Below are positions 54,834-62,932 of a DNA stretch of 64,000 bases, one piece after another (position 1 is the stretch's first letter; each line of letters opens with the position of its first letter). Position numbers and translations under genes: made by a program. The notes beneath the pieces were generated by a model. The model was given only the letters and a program-made list of their open reading frames with translations, did no database searches and was not told where the DNA came from. The DNA comes from Pseudorhizobium pelagicum (GTDB lineage Bacteria; Pseudomonadota; Alphaproteobacteria; Rhizobiales; Rhizobiaceae), in assembly GCA_000722615.1 (NCBI GenBank), contig JOKI01000004.1, forward strand, positions 1-64,000, written 5' to 3'.

Positions 54834-56041
54834 TGGGGTTCCTCTCCTTCGTCTGTCTTTCCCGGATCCTGCCGCTCGCCCTTCCGGAAGGGGCTGTGGG
54901 CTTCCAGATAGTCGCCGATCTGCTCGACCTCTTCGCGCTCGCGCTCCAGATAGCTCGCGACGGCTTTCCGAAGTCCGGGATGGGCGATGTAATGGGCCGA
55001 ATGGGTCGTGACCGGCAGGTAGCCGCGGGCGAGCTTGTGCTCCCCTTGCGCCCCCGCTTCGACGCGTTTCAGTCCCTTTGACAGGGCGAAATCGATGGCC
55101 TGGTGGTAGCACACCTCGAAATGCAGGAAGGGATGATCCTCGCTGCAGCCCCAATGGCGGCCGTAAAGGGCGTCCGACCCGATGAAGTTGATGGCGCCGG
55201 CGACGTAGCGGCCGTCGCGCCTGGCCATCACCAGCAGGATGTCTTCGGGCATCCGCTCGCCGATCAGGGAGTAGAAGCTGCGCGTCAGATAGGGACGCCC
55301 CCACTTGCGGCTGCCGGTGTCCATGTAGAAGGCGAAGAACTGGTCCCAGATGTCTTCGGTCAGGTCGCTGCCGGTCAGCCAGTCGATGGTGATGCCGTTC
55401 TCGAGGGCCGCCCGCCGCTCCTTCTTCAGAGCCTTGCGCTTGCGTGACGCAAGCGTCTCCAGGAAGGCGTCGTGGTTGGCATAGCCGTCGTTGATGAAGT
55501 GGAACTGCTGGTCGGTGCGGTGCAGATAGCCCGCCTCGTCGAAGGCCGGCAGTTCGTCTTCCCGCAGGAACGTGACATGGGCGGACGAGACGCCGAGCTG
55601 GCGTGTCACCTGCTGGAGACCGGTCGCCAGCGTCTGGCGCATGAGATCGGCGTCCTGGCCCTCTGCCACCAGCAGGCGGGGACCGGTGGCCGGCGTGAAG
55701 GGGACGCTGCACTGGATCTTGGGGTAGTATTGTCCGCCGGCGCGCTCGAAGGCATCGGCCCAGCCGTGATCGAAGACATATTCGCCCTGGCTGTGGCTCT
55801 TCAGGTAGCCGGGGATGGCGCCGAGCAGGGTGCCATCACTTTCCAGCAGCGTGTGGTGCCCCATCCAGCCGGTCTTCGCCGTGGCCGAGCCGGATTCTTC
55901 GAGGGCGGAGAGATAGGCGTGCGAGACGAAGGGATTGTATCCGCCCGGTCCGGACTTCGAGGCGCCGGTGAGCCGCGACCAGCGCTCCGGCGCGATCGCG
56001 GCAATACTCTGCTCGATGCGGATGGTAAGAGATGCTGTCAT
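54830..56041 (-). CDS. FemAB-like / peptidogalycan-type GNAT-fold acyltransferase
   Basis: A 403-aa protein of the FemAB_like family (formerly DUF482, sometimes annotated as peptidogalycan biosysnthesis or GNAT protein). Typical segments are NPFVSHAYLSALEESG (about 37), QCSVPFTPATGPRLL (about 118), DQFFAFYMDTGSRKWGRPYL (about 211-230) and the C-terminal VEAGAQGEHKLARGY and HSAHYI region. The reaction is not established. It is co-transcribed with the HIT gene; the GDPD and RidA genes lie upstream on the same strand. Confidence 0.85.
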   Translation of the reverse strand: MTASLTIRIEQSIAAIAPERWSRLTGASKSGPGGYNPFVSHAYLSALEESGSATAKTGWMGHHTLLESDGTLLGAIPGYLKSHSQGEYVFDHGWADAFERAGGQYYPKIQCSVPFTPATGPRLLVAEGQDADLMRQTLATGLQQVTRQLGVSSAHVTFLREDELPAFDEAGYLHRTDQQFHFINDGYANHDAFLETLASRKRKALKKERRAALENGITIDWLTGSDLTEDIWDQFFAFYMDTGSRKWGRPYLTRSFYSLIGERMPEDILLVMARRDGRYVAGAINFIGSDALYGRHWGCSEDHPFLHFEVCYHQAIDFALSKGLKRVEAGAQGEHKLARGYLPVTTHSAHYIAHPGLRKAVASYLEREREEVEQIGDYLEAHSPFRKGERQDPGKTDEGEEPQ

Positions 56042-56042
56042 T

Positions 56043-56768
56043 CTAGGGGGCCGCAGTCTCCCGTGGGTCGAAGCCTTCGAAGGTCATCTGGTCTGCATGA
56101 GAATAGGTATGCGCCCGGGCATTTTCATCCCTGACGGTCCAGGTAATCACGGGAATGCCTGCCTGTCGCTGCGCGGTGATGAAGCTGTTGGGCAGATGGG
56201 CGTGTTGATAGGAAATGAAGTCGAGGCCGAGGTGCATGGCCTCGTCATGCTTGAAGAAATCCTCGGGCTTCGTTCCCTCGGCGGTGAGGCCGAGCGGATA
56301 GGGGCAGCCGGCGGCCTTCAGATCCTTGAGGATGTGAAGGTCGAAGCTCATCAGCGCGACCTCGCCCTCGTAGCCTTCGAGGACTTCCAGGACGGCCTCG
56401 GCAAAGCCGTCGTCCTCGTTCTTGCGACCCTTGACCTCGATGACCAGCGGCACGCGGCCCGCGACATGCTTCAGCATCTGCTTGAGCGTCGGGATCCTGT
56501 CGGCAGTTCCACCGACGGTCAGCATGCCGAGTTCGCCGGATGTGCGTTCACGCACGTCGCCGGCGATGCCGCAGAGGCGTTCCAGCGTATGGTCGTGGAA
56601 GACGACCGGCACGCTGTCGGAGGCGAGCTGGAGGTCGCATTCGATCGCAAAGCCTGCATCGATTGCGCGGGAGAAGGCGGACAGCGTGTTCTCCCAGACC
56701 GTCTTGTTCATGTCGTGGTAGCCGCGATGGGCGACCGGGACGTCCTTGATCCAGGCGGCCGATGTCAT
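56043..56768 (-). CDS. Glycerophosphodiester phosphodiesterase family protein
   Basis: A 241-aa TIM-barrel phosphodiesterase. The family motif is VAHRGYHDMN (H14, R15), with E43-x-D45 (IECDLQL) for metal and H58 (VVFHDHTLERL) for catalysis, then VIEVKG. No signal peptide, so it should be cytoplasmic and act on glycerophosphodiesters from lipid turnover. Its start overlaps the RidA stop by four bases. Confidence 0.93.
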   Translation of the reverse strand: MTSAAWIKDVPVAHRGYHDMNKTVWENTLSAFSRAIDAGFAIECDLQLASDSVPVVFHDHTLERLCGIAGDVRERTSGELGMLTVGGTADRIPTLKQMLKHVAGRVPLVIEVKGRKNEDDGFAEAVLEVLEGYEGEVALMSFDLHILKDLKAAGCPYPLGLTAEGTKPEDFFKHDEAMHLGLDFISYQHAHLPNSFITAQRQAGIPVITWTVRDENARAHTYSHADQMTFEGFDPRETAAP

Positions 56769-57235
56769 GCGTCGATCTCGATGATGGCGTCGATCTCGAC
56801 CGAGGCATTGAACGGCAGCGCCGCCATGCCGACGGCGGCGCGGGCGTGCTTGCCGGCGTCGCCAAGGATATCGGCGATCAGGTTCGAGGCGCCGTTGATG
56901 ACCAGGTGCTGTTCGGTGAACTCCGGTACGGAGGCGACGAAGCCGTTCAGCTTCAGGATGCGCCGGATGCGGCCGAGGTCGCCGTTCAGCGCTGCCTTGG
57001 CCTGGGCGAGAATGTTGATGGCGCAGAGTTCGGCGGCGCGCTGTGCGCCGGCGACATCGACGTCACGCCCCACCAGTCCCGTGACCGCGACCTTGCCGTT
57101 TTCCATCGGCAGCTGCCCGGAAAGATAAAGCATGTTGCCGGAGATCGTGAAAGGGACATAATTGGCAGCCGGTGCTGCGGCTGCGGGAAGGGAAATCCCC
57201 CGTTCCTTGAGGCGGGCCTCGATGGCTTCGGACAT
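56765..57235 (-). CDS. RidA family protein
   Basis: A 156-aa YjgF/RidA-fold protein of the longer subgroup. It has LYLSGQLPMENGKV, INILAQAKAALNGDLGRI and the final VGMAALPFNASVEIDAII typical of this subfamily. Relatives hydrolyse reactive enamines/imines formed by PLP enzymes, though this subgroup lacks clear biochemical proof. ATG at 57235 follows GGAG; the upstream frame overlaps the divergent eipB start. First gene of a run of four overlapping or abutting minus-strand genes. Confidence 0.92.
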   Translation of the reverse strand: MSEAIEARLKERGISLPAAAAPAANYVPFTISGNMLYLSGQLPMENGKVAVTGLVGRDVDVAGAQRAAELCAINILAQAKAALNGDLGRIRRILKLNGFVASVPEFTEQHLVINGASNLIADILGDAGKHARAAVGMAALPFNASVEIDAIIEIDA

Positions 57236-57345
57236 GGTCCACTCCAGTTTTGTTGTCAACGTCTCAAAAATCCTGCATTCAGGGACATACCCTTGCTGGA
57301 TGGCGTTCTTATAACATCGGCAGTGAGTCCGACAGGAGATAATGA

Positions 57346-58197
57346 ATGAACTATTCGGCACTCGCACTGATCCTGACCGCCGGTTTTGCTGCCGTGGGAG
57401 CGGGATCGGCGTCGGCTGGCGTCGAGGGCGCGGCAGGTCTTCTGCCGCACCGGGCAGTCTACGACCTGCAGCTCAAGGATGCCTCGGATCGCTCCGGAAT
57501 CGAGGGCATGAGCGGCCGGATGGTCTATGAGTTCACCGGCTCTGCCTGCACCGGCTTCACCACCAATTTCCGCTTCGTGACGCGCATCAACTCCGGCGAG
57601 GAGACGCGTCTGACGGATCAGCAGACGACGACGTTCGAGGATACAGAGGCTGGCCAGTTCCGCTTCGAGACGAAGTCCTTCACCGACGAGCAGATGGACA
57701 AGGAAGTGGTGGGCGAGGCGCGGGAAGACGATTCCAAGGTGGTGGTGGAGATCGAGCGCCCGGACCCGCGGCAGCTCGAACTCGTTGCCAGCGCCTTCCC
57801 CACGGAACACATGCTGGAAGTGATCAAGAACGCCCGGGCCGGTATCCGCTTTTTCGAAACCCGGATCTTCGACGGTTCGGAAAACGGCGACCAGAGCATG
57901 ATCACCAACACGGTGATCGGCCCGCAGCAGACGCCGGACGGAACATCCGCGGATGACGATGCCGGGAAGGCCGGAGAATTCGCCGACGCGACCTACTGGC
58001 CCGTCACCATCGCCTACTTCGGCGAAGGCGGAGAAGGGGATGCGACGCCGGTCTACACCATGTCCTTCAAGCTCTACGACAACGGCATCACGCGCGATCT
58101 GACCATGGACTACGGTGAGTTCGTGCTGAGCGGGACCCTTGCCCGGCTGGAGCTTCTGGACAGGCCCAACTGCGATCCGAAACAGCCCGCCCAGTAA
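57346..58197 (+). CDS. eipB: Cell envelope integrity protein EipB (DUF1849)
   Basis: Periplasmic protein of 283 aa with a signal peptide ending near SASAG (about residue 24). The family (DUF1849) was characterised in Brucella as EipB, a beta-spiral protein important for envelope integrity. Two cysteines, C68 (GSACTGF) and C276 (RPNCDPK), sit close to the positions of the conserved disulfide described there. PHRAVYDLQL and GRMVYEF are the N-terminal family stretches. It is divergent from the RidA gene. Confidence 0.9.
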   Translation: MNYSALALILTAGFAAVGAGSASAGVEGAAGLLPHRAVYDLQLKDASDRSGIEGMSGRMVYEFTGSACTGFTTNFRFVTRINSGEETRLTDQQTTTFEDTEAGQFRFETKSFTDEQMDKEVVGEAREDDSKVVVEIERPDPRQLELVASAFPTEHMLEVIKNARAGIRFFETRIFDGSENGDQSMITNTVIGPQQTPDGTSADDDAGKAGEFADATYWPVTIAYFGEGGEGDATPVYTMSFKLYDNGITRDLTMDYGEFVLSGTLARLELLDRPNCDPKQPAQ

Positions 58198-58233
58198 ACC
58201 GATCGGGGCGGCAGGACCGAAAGGAATGCCTGC

Positions 58234-58845
58234 ATGAGCCTTGAATTCCTTCTGACCTCCCTCGTCATCGTGGCGTCGCCCGGCACCGGCGTGCTCTACA
58301 CGCTTGCCGCCGGCCTCTCGCGCGGCGCCCGTGCCAGCGTTATCGCCGCCTTCGGCTGCACTCTGGGCATCGTGCCGCATATCGCCGCCGCCGTGACGGG
58401 GCTTGCCGCCGTGCTGCACACAAGCGCGCTCGCCTTCGAGATCATCAAATATCTCGGCGTCGCCTATCTGCTCTACATGGCCTGGAAGACGATCACCGAC
58501 CGGGGCGCGCTCAGCGTCGACGAGGAGGCTGCGCCGCGTTCGGTGCGGCAGACGATCGCCTCCGGTATCCTCCTCAACATCCTCAATCCAAAGCTGTCGA
58601 TCTTCTTCTTCGCCTTCCTGCCGCAGTTCGTCAGCCCGACGCAGCCGGATGCGCTGCCGATGATGCTGGTCCTGAGCGGCGCGTTCATGGCGCTGACCTT
58701 CGTCGTCTTCGTCGGCTACGGCGTCTTTGCCGCCGCCATGCGCAGGCATGTCATCTCGCGACCGGCGGTGGTGACCTGGATGCGCCGGACCTTTGCGGCC
58801 GCCTTTGTCGCCATGGGCGCGAAACTCGCGCTGGCCGACCGCTGA
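58234..58845 (+). CDS. LysE family translocator
   Basis: A 203-aa amino-acid exporter of the LysE/RhtB family with about six membrane segments. Signatures are VASPGTGVLYTLAAGLSRG (in place of the more usual TPGP), YLGVAYLLYMAWK and NILNPKLSIFFFAFLPQF. It lies 36 bp after eipB and before the TrmJ-type gene; no link is apparent. One of three LysE-type genes in the window. Confidence 0.92.
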   Translation: MSLEFLLTSLVIVASPGTGVLYTLAAGLSRGARASVIAAFGCTLGIVPHIAAAVTGLAAVLHTSALAFEIIKYLGVAYLLYMAWKTITDRGALSVDEEAAPRSVRQTIASGILLNILNPKLSIFFFAFLPQFVSPTQPDALPMMLVLSGAFMALTFVVFVGYGVFAAAMRRHVISRPAVVTWMRRTFAAAFVAMGAKLALADR

Positions 58846-58924
58846 AGGGTTGTTGACGATCTCACGGCTCTTGCCGATCCGGCCGTTGCCCGCTATTGCG
58901 GCGCGCGAAGGATCGGATTGAGCA

Positions 58925-59740
58925 ATGTCAGGTACGAACAGCGAGCGCGAACTCATAGCCGAAGGACCGGCCGTCATTCTGGTCGAGCCGCAGCTGGGCG
59001 AGAACATCGGCATGGTGGCCCGGGCGATGGCCAATTTCGGCCTGGCGGAACTGCGTCTCGTCAAACCGCGTGACGGATGGCCGAGCGAGAAAGCGCGCGC
59101 GGCCGCGTCCAAAGCCGATCACGTGATCGACGCGACCAAGGTGTTCGACACCCTGGAGGAGGCGATCGCCGATCTCAACTTCGTCTATGCGACGACGGCG
59201 CGGGAACGCTACGGGTTCAAGCCGGTCCGCTCGCCGGTCACGGCTGCGGAAACGCTGCGGGCGAAGTTCAAGGCGGGCGAGAAAACCGGCGTGCTGTTCG
59301 GGCGGGAGCGCTGGGGACTGACGAACGAGGAAGTGGCGCTCGCCGACGAGATCGTCACCTTTCCGGTCAATCCCGCCTTCGCCTCGCTCAACATCGCCCA
59401 GGCAGTCCTGCTGATGTCCTACGAGTGGATGAAGACCGGGCTCGATGACGTGGCGGCGACGCCCTTCCTGGCGGTCGAACAGAGGCCCTCCACCAAGGAG
59501 CAGGTGTTCGGCCTTTTCGAGCATCTGGAAGAGGCGCTGGATTCGCGCGGCTATTTCCATCCGCCCGCCAAAAAGCCCAAAATGGTCGACAACCTCCGCG
59601 CGGTGATTTCGCGTCGCGGCTTCACCGAGCAGGAAATCAGCGTGTTTCGTGGTGTGATCCGTTCACTCGACCGGTTCCCGCGACGGTGGTCGAAGACGAC
59701 CGGGAGAGTGGAGCCGCCGGAGAATGACGACGAAGCGTGA
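58925..59740 (+). CDS. trmJ: tRNA (cytidine/uridine-2'-O)-methyltransferase, TrmJ type
   Basis: SPOUT-family RNA methylase (271 aa). The catalytic domain (about 12-175) has [42 protein letters not shown] and the knot region [18 protein letters not shown]-terminal helical extension (about 190-271) matches TrmJ, which methylates position 32 of tRNA. The 3' end overlaps murI by 17 bp. Confidence 0.9.
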   Translation: MSGTNSERELIAEGPAVILVEPQLGENIGMVARAMANFGLAELRLVKPRDGWPSEKARAAASKADHVIDATKVFDTLEEAIADLNFVYATTARERYGFKPVRSPVTAAETLRAKFKAGEKTGVLFGRERWGLTNEEVALADEIVTFPVNPAFASLNIAQAVLLMSYEWMKTGLDDVAATPFLAVEQRPSTKEQVFGLFEHLEEALDSRGYFHPPAKKPKMVDNLRAVISRRGFTEQEISVFRGVIRSLDRFPRRWSKTTGRVEPPENDDEA

Positions 59741-60554
59741 GAAGCCGGTGCTGATGTTCGATTCGGGCATCGGCGGCCTGACCGTTTTGCGCGAGGCACG
59801 CGTACTGATGCCCGGGCGCCGTTTCGTCTATGTGGCCGATGACGCAGGCTTTCCCTATGGCAGCTGGGAAGAGGATCGTCTGCGCGCCCACATCGTCTCC
59901 TTGTTCCGAGGGTTGATTGCCGAGCACGACCCGGAAATCGCGGTCATCGCCTGCAATACCGCTTCGACACTCGTGCTCGATGACCTGCGCGCCGCGTTTC
60001 CCGATACACCCTTCGTCGGAACCGTTCCCGCCATCAAGCCGGCGGCGGAGCGGACGCGGTCGGGCCTGATATCGGTGCTGGCGACGCCCGGTACGGTGAA
60101 GCGACAATATACCCGCAACCTGATCGGCGAATGGGCCTCCAGGGTGCATGTCCGCCTCGTCGGCAGCGAGCGACTGGCGGGGCTGGCGGAAACCTACATG
60201 CGCCAGGGTTTCGTCGATGAGGACGCTGTCCGCGAGGAGATCGCCCCGTGTTTCATCGAGCAGGAGGGGCGCCGGACCGACATCGTCGTGCTTGCCTGCA
60301 CCCATTACCCCTTCCTGGTGAACCGGATGCGCAAGACCGCGCCCTGGCCGGTCGATTGGATCGATCCCGCCGAAGCGATCGCGCGCCGGGCGCTGTCCCT
60401 GATGCCCGAGGAGCAGGGACTGCAGGCGCCGGAGCTGCCCGATCCGGATGTCGCCATCTTCACCTCCGGCAATCCGGACTTTGCCACCTGCCGGCTGATG
60501 CAGGGCTTTGGCCTGCGCGTCGAACCGTCGCCGCACAGGCTATTGCCAACCTGA
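59724..60554 (+). CDS. murI: Glutamate racemase
   Basis: Makes D-glutamate for peptidoglycan (276 aa). The active site shows FDSGIGGLT (Asp13-Ser14), the first catalytic cysteine C77 in [10 protein letters not shown], and the second C192 in [13 protein letters not shown] at 59724 lies within the TrmJ-type gene, so translation is likely coupled. Length and motifs are as expected. Confidence 0.95.
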   Translation: MTTKREKPVLMFDSGIGGLTVLREARVLMPGRRFVYVADDAGFPYGSWEEDRLRAHIVSLFRGLIAEHDPEIAVIACNTASTLVLDDLRAAFPDTPFVGTVPAIKPAAERTRSGLISVLATPGTVKRQYTRNLIGEWASRVHVRLVGSERLAGLAETYMRQGFVDEDAVREEIAPCFIEQEGRRTDIVVLACTHYPFLVNRMRKTAPWPVDWIDPAEAIARRALSLMPEEQGLQAPELPDPDVAIFTSGNPDFATCRLMQGFGLRVEPSPHRLLPT

Positions 60555-60596
60555 CAAATCGGTGGCTTGCTCCCGACATTCACTGGAGCGAAATTG

Positions 60597-61238
60597 ATGC
60601 CCATCGAAAACTGGCTTGCCTTCGTCGCTGCGTCGGCGGTGCTGCTTGCGATCCCCGGACCGACGATCCTTCTCGTGATCTCCTATGCGCTGAGCCATGG
60701 CCGCAAGGTGGCGACGGCGACCGTTGCCGGCGTGGCGCTCGGCGACTTCACGGCTATGACCGCATCGATGCTGGGTCTCGGCGCCCTGCTGGCCACGTCG
60801 GCGGCACTGTTCACGCTGCTGAAATGGGTGGGCGCCGCCTATCTGATCTACCTCGGCATCAAGCTTTGGCGGTCGCCGGTGTCCGACGGGGCAGGGAGTG
60901 AGGGCGAGGCGCCGGCTCCTGCGGTAAAAGCCTCGCGGATTTTCCTGCACACCTATGCCGTCACGGCGCTCAATCCCAAGAGCATCATCTTCTTCGTGGC
61001 CTTCCTGCCGCAGTTCCTCGACCTTGGCGAACCGCTCTTCCTGCAGATGCTGATCTTCGAGCTGACGTTTCTGACGCTGGCGACCCTGAACGCGACGCTC
61101 TACGGTCTGCTGGCAGCGCTCGCCCGCAACCAGATCCGCAAGCCGCAGGTGCAGCGTGCGGTGAACCGCACCGGCGGGTCGCTGATGATCGGCGCCGGCC
61201 TTCTCGCCCTCGGCTGGAAGCGCGCCGCAGCGGCCTGA
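60597..61238 (+). CDS. LysE family translocator
   Basis: A 213-aa LysE/RhtB-type exporter. It shows LLAIPGPTILLVISYALSHG near the N-terminus, KWVGAAYLIYLGIKLW, and NPKSIIFFVAFLPQFLD. ATG at 60597 has GGAG 8 nt upstream; an earlier in-frame start overlaps nothing useful. It follows murI closely on the same strand. Substrate unknown. Confidence 0.92.
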   Translation: MPIENWLAFVAASAVLLAIPGPTILLVISYALSHGRKVATATVAGVALGDFTAMTASMLGLGALLATSAALFTLLKWVGAAYLIYLGIKLWRSPVSDGAGSEGEAPAPAVKASRIFLHTYAVTALNPKSIIFFVAFLPQFLDLGEPLFLQMLIFELTFLTLATLNATLYGLLAALARNQIRKPQVQRAVNRTGGSLMIGAGLLALGWKRAAAA

Positions 61239-61366
61239 TCCGGCCTCACAGCAAAGCCTGTGCATTTCGGTCGTGACGGGGCGAAACGAATCCGTAAACC
61301 TGCTACAGCACCGGAATCGCGCAAGCCGCGTCACCATCCAGAGACTGATCATACGAGGGAAGTGCA

Positions 61367-62893
61367 TTGCAGGTCGGAATCGATATGGGGACCGTGTCCG
61401 GGGGCGCTCCGGCCAAGCTCGATATCGAAGAGCTGCTGGCGACTCGCCTCCTGGTGCAGGGCAATTCCGGTTCGGGGAAATCGCACCTGCTGCGGCGGCT
61501 CCTGGAGCAGTCGGCACCCTGGGTGCAGCAGGTCATCATCGATCCCGAAGGCGATTTCGTCACGCTGGCCGACAAATACGGCCACGTGGTCGTGGACGGC
61601 GAGCGGACGGAGGCCGAACTGGTCGGCATCGCCAACCGCATTCGCCAGCACCGCGTCTCTTGCGTGCTCACCCTGGAGGGGCTCGACCTCGAAGAACAGA
61701 TGCGCGCAGCCGCGGCCTTCCTCAACGGCATGTTCGATGCCGATCGCGAGCATTGGTATCCGGTTCTCGTCGTCGTCGACGAGGCGCAGATGTTTGCGCC
61801 CTCGGTCGCCGGCGATGTTTCCGAAGATGCGCGCAAGATGTCGCTTGGCGCCATGACCAACCTGATGTGCCGCGGCCGCAAGCGCGGTCTTGCCGGCGTG
61901 ATCGCCACGCAACGGCTGGCCAAGCTTGCCAAGAACGTCGCGGCCGAGGCCTCGAACTTCCTGATGGGCCGCACCTTCCTCGACATCGACATGGCGCGTG
62001 CCGCCGATCTGCTGGGCATGGACCGGCGGCAGGCGGAGATGTTCCGCGATCTGAAGCGCGGCAATTTCGTCGCGCTCGGTCCGGCCCTGTCGCGCCGTCC
62101 GCTGCCGATCGTCATCGGCAGCGTCGAGACCTCGGCGCGATCCTCCTCGCCCAAGCTGATGCCGCTGCCGGATGCGCCGCAGGATGTGGAGGACCTGATC
62201 TTCACGCCGGACCCGGAGGAGTTCACCCGTCCGATGACCCGCCGCGCACCGCCGGCACCGCGGCCGACGACGGATATCCTCGCCGAGCTCTCGCGCTCCG
62301 TGCCTGCAGCCAGCCCGGCCGCCCAGGAGCAAAGCCAGCGTCCCGCCCAGCCGGAGCTTTCGCCGGAGGCGCGCGAGGAACGGCTGAACGCCGTCCTGTC
62401 GGAGATCATCGACGATCCGCAGGCGGCCTATCGGACCGACGCCGTGCTCTATCAGGACTTCCTGGTGCGCCTGCGCATGCGCCGGCTGCCCGGCCCGCCG
62501 ATGGCGATGCGCGAATTCCGGCGGCGCGTCGCGATCTCGCGGGCGGGCGTCGACAAGGAAACGGCCGAGACGCCCGGCTGGCAGACGGCGCTGGAGCTCT
62601 CCGTGCGCGTCTCCGACGACCTGCAGGGTGTCTTTCTGTTGCTGGCGCGCGCCGCGCTGCTGGCTGAACCCTGCCCATCGGACATGCGGATCGCCAAGGC
62701 CTATGGCACCCATTCGGCGCGCCGCGCCCGCCGGCTTCTCGGTTATTTCGAGGAACAGGGCCTCGTCGTCGTGCACTCGGATTTCTCCGGCAAGCGCATC
62801 GTCGCCTTCCCGGATCTCGACGTGCAGACCTCGCCGGGCGCGCCCGATGCACAGGATGAGGAACCCGTGGAACGGCAGCACGCTGCCGAATAG
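61367..62893 (+). CDS. HerA/FtsK-superfamily ATP-binding protein
   Basis: A 508-aa ATPase: Walker A GNSGSGKS (32-39), Walker B VLVVVDEAQMF with D138-E139, and IATQRLAKL. A variable Pro-rich linker follows (about 265-340). The C-terminus looks like a winged helix (PSDMRIAKAYGTHSARRARR, YFEEQGLVVV). It lacks the HAS-barrel of true HerA and starts almost at the P-loop. TTG at 61367 has GAGGGA 6 nt upstream, and no better start exists. No nuclease gene is adjacent. Function unknown. Confidence 0.83.
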   Translation: MQVGIDMGTVSGGAPAKLDIEELLATRLLVQGNSGSGKSHLLRRLLEQSAPWVQQVIIDPEGDFVTLADKYGHVVVDGERTEAELVGIANRIRQHRVSCVLTLEGLDLEEQMRAAAAFLNGMFDADREHWYPVLVVVDEAQMFAPSVAGDVSEDARKMSLGAMTNLMCRGRKRGLAGVIATQRLAKLAKNVAAEASNFLMGRTFLDIDMARAADLLGMDRRQAEMFRDLKRGNFVALGPALSRRPLPIVIGSVETSARSSSPKLMPLPDAPQDVEDLIFTPDPEEFTRPMTRRAPPAPRPTTDILAELSRSVPAASPAAQEQSQRPAQPELSPEAREERLNAVLSEIIDDPQAAYRTDAVLYQDFLVRLRMRRLPGPPMAMREFRRRVAISRAGVDKETAETPGWQTALELSVRVSDDLQGVFLLLARAALLAEPCPSDMRIAKAYGTHSARRARRLLGYFEEQGLVVVHSDFSGKRIVAFPDLDVQTSPGAPDAQDEEPVERQHAAE

Positions 62894-62920
62894 GGAAGGG
62901 CGGTTTCGCCGCCTCTTCCC
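62893..62920. terminator. Bidirectional terminator between ATPase gene and pepT
   Basis: Inverted repeat GGGAAGGGCGG (62893-62903) / CCGCC-T-CTTCCC (62909-62920) with a one-base bulge, in the 39-bp gap between the convergent genes. It overlaps the last base of the ATPase stop codon. No long T-run is seen on either side. Confidence 0.6.
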
Positions 62921-62932
62921 GCTGTCGCTGCC

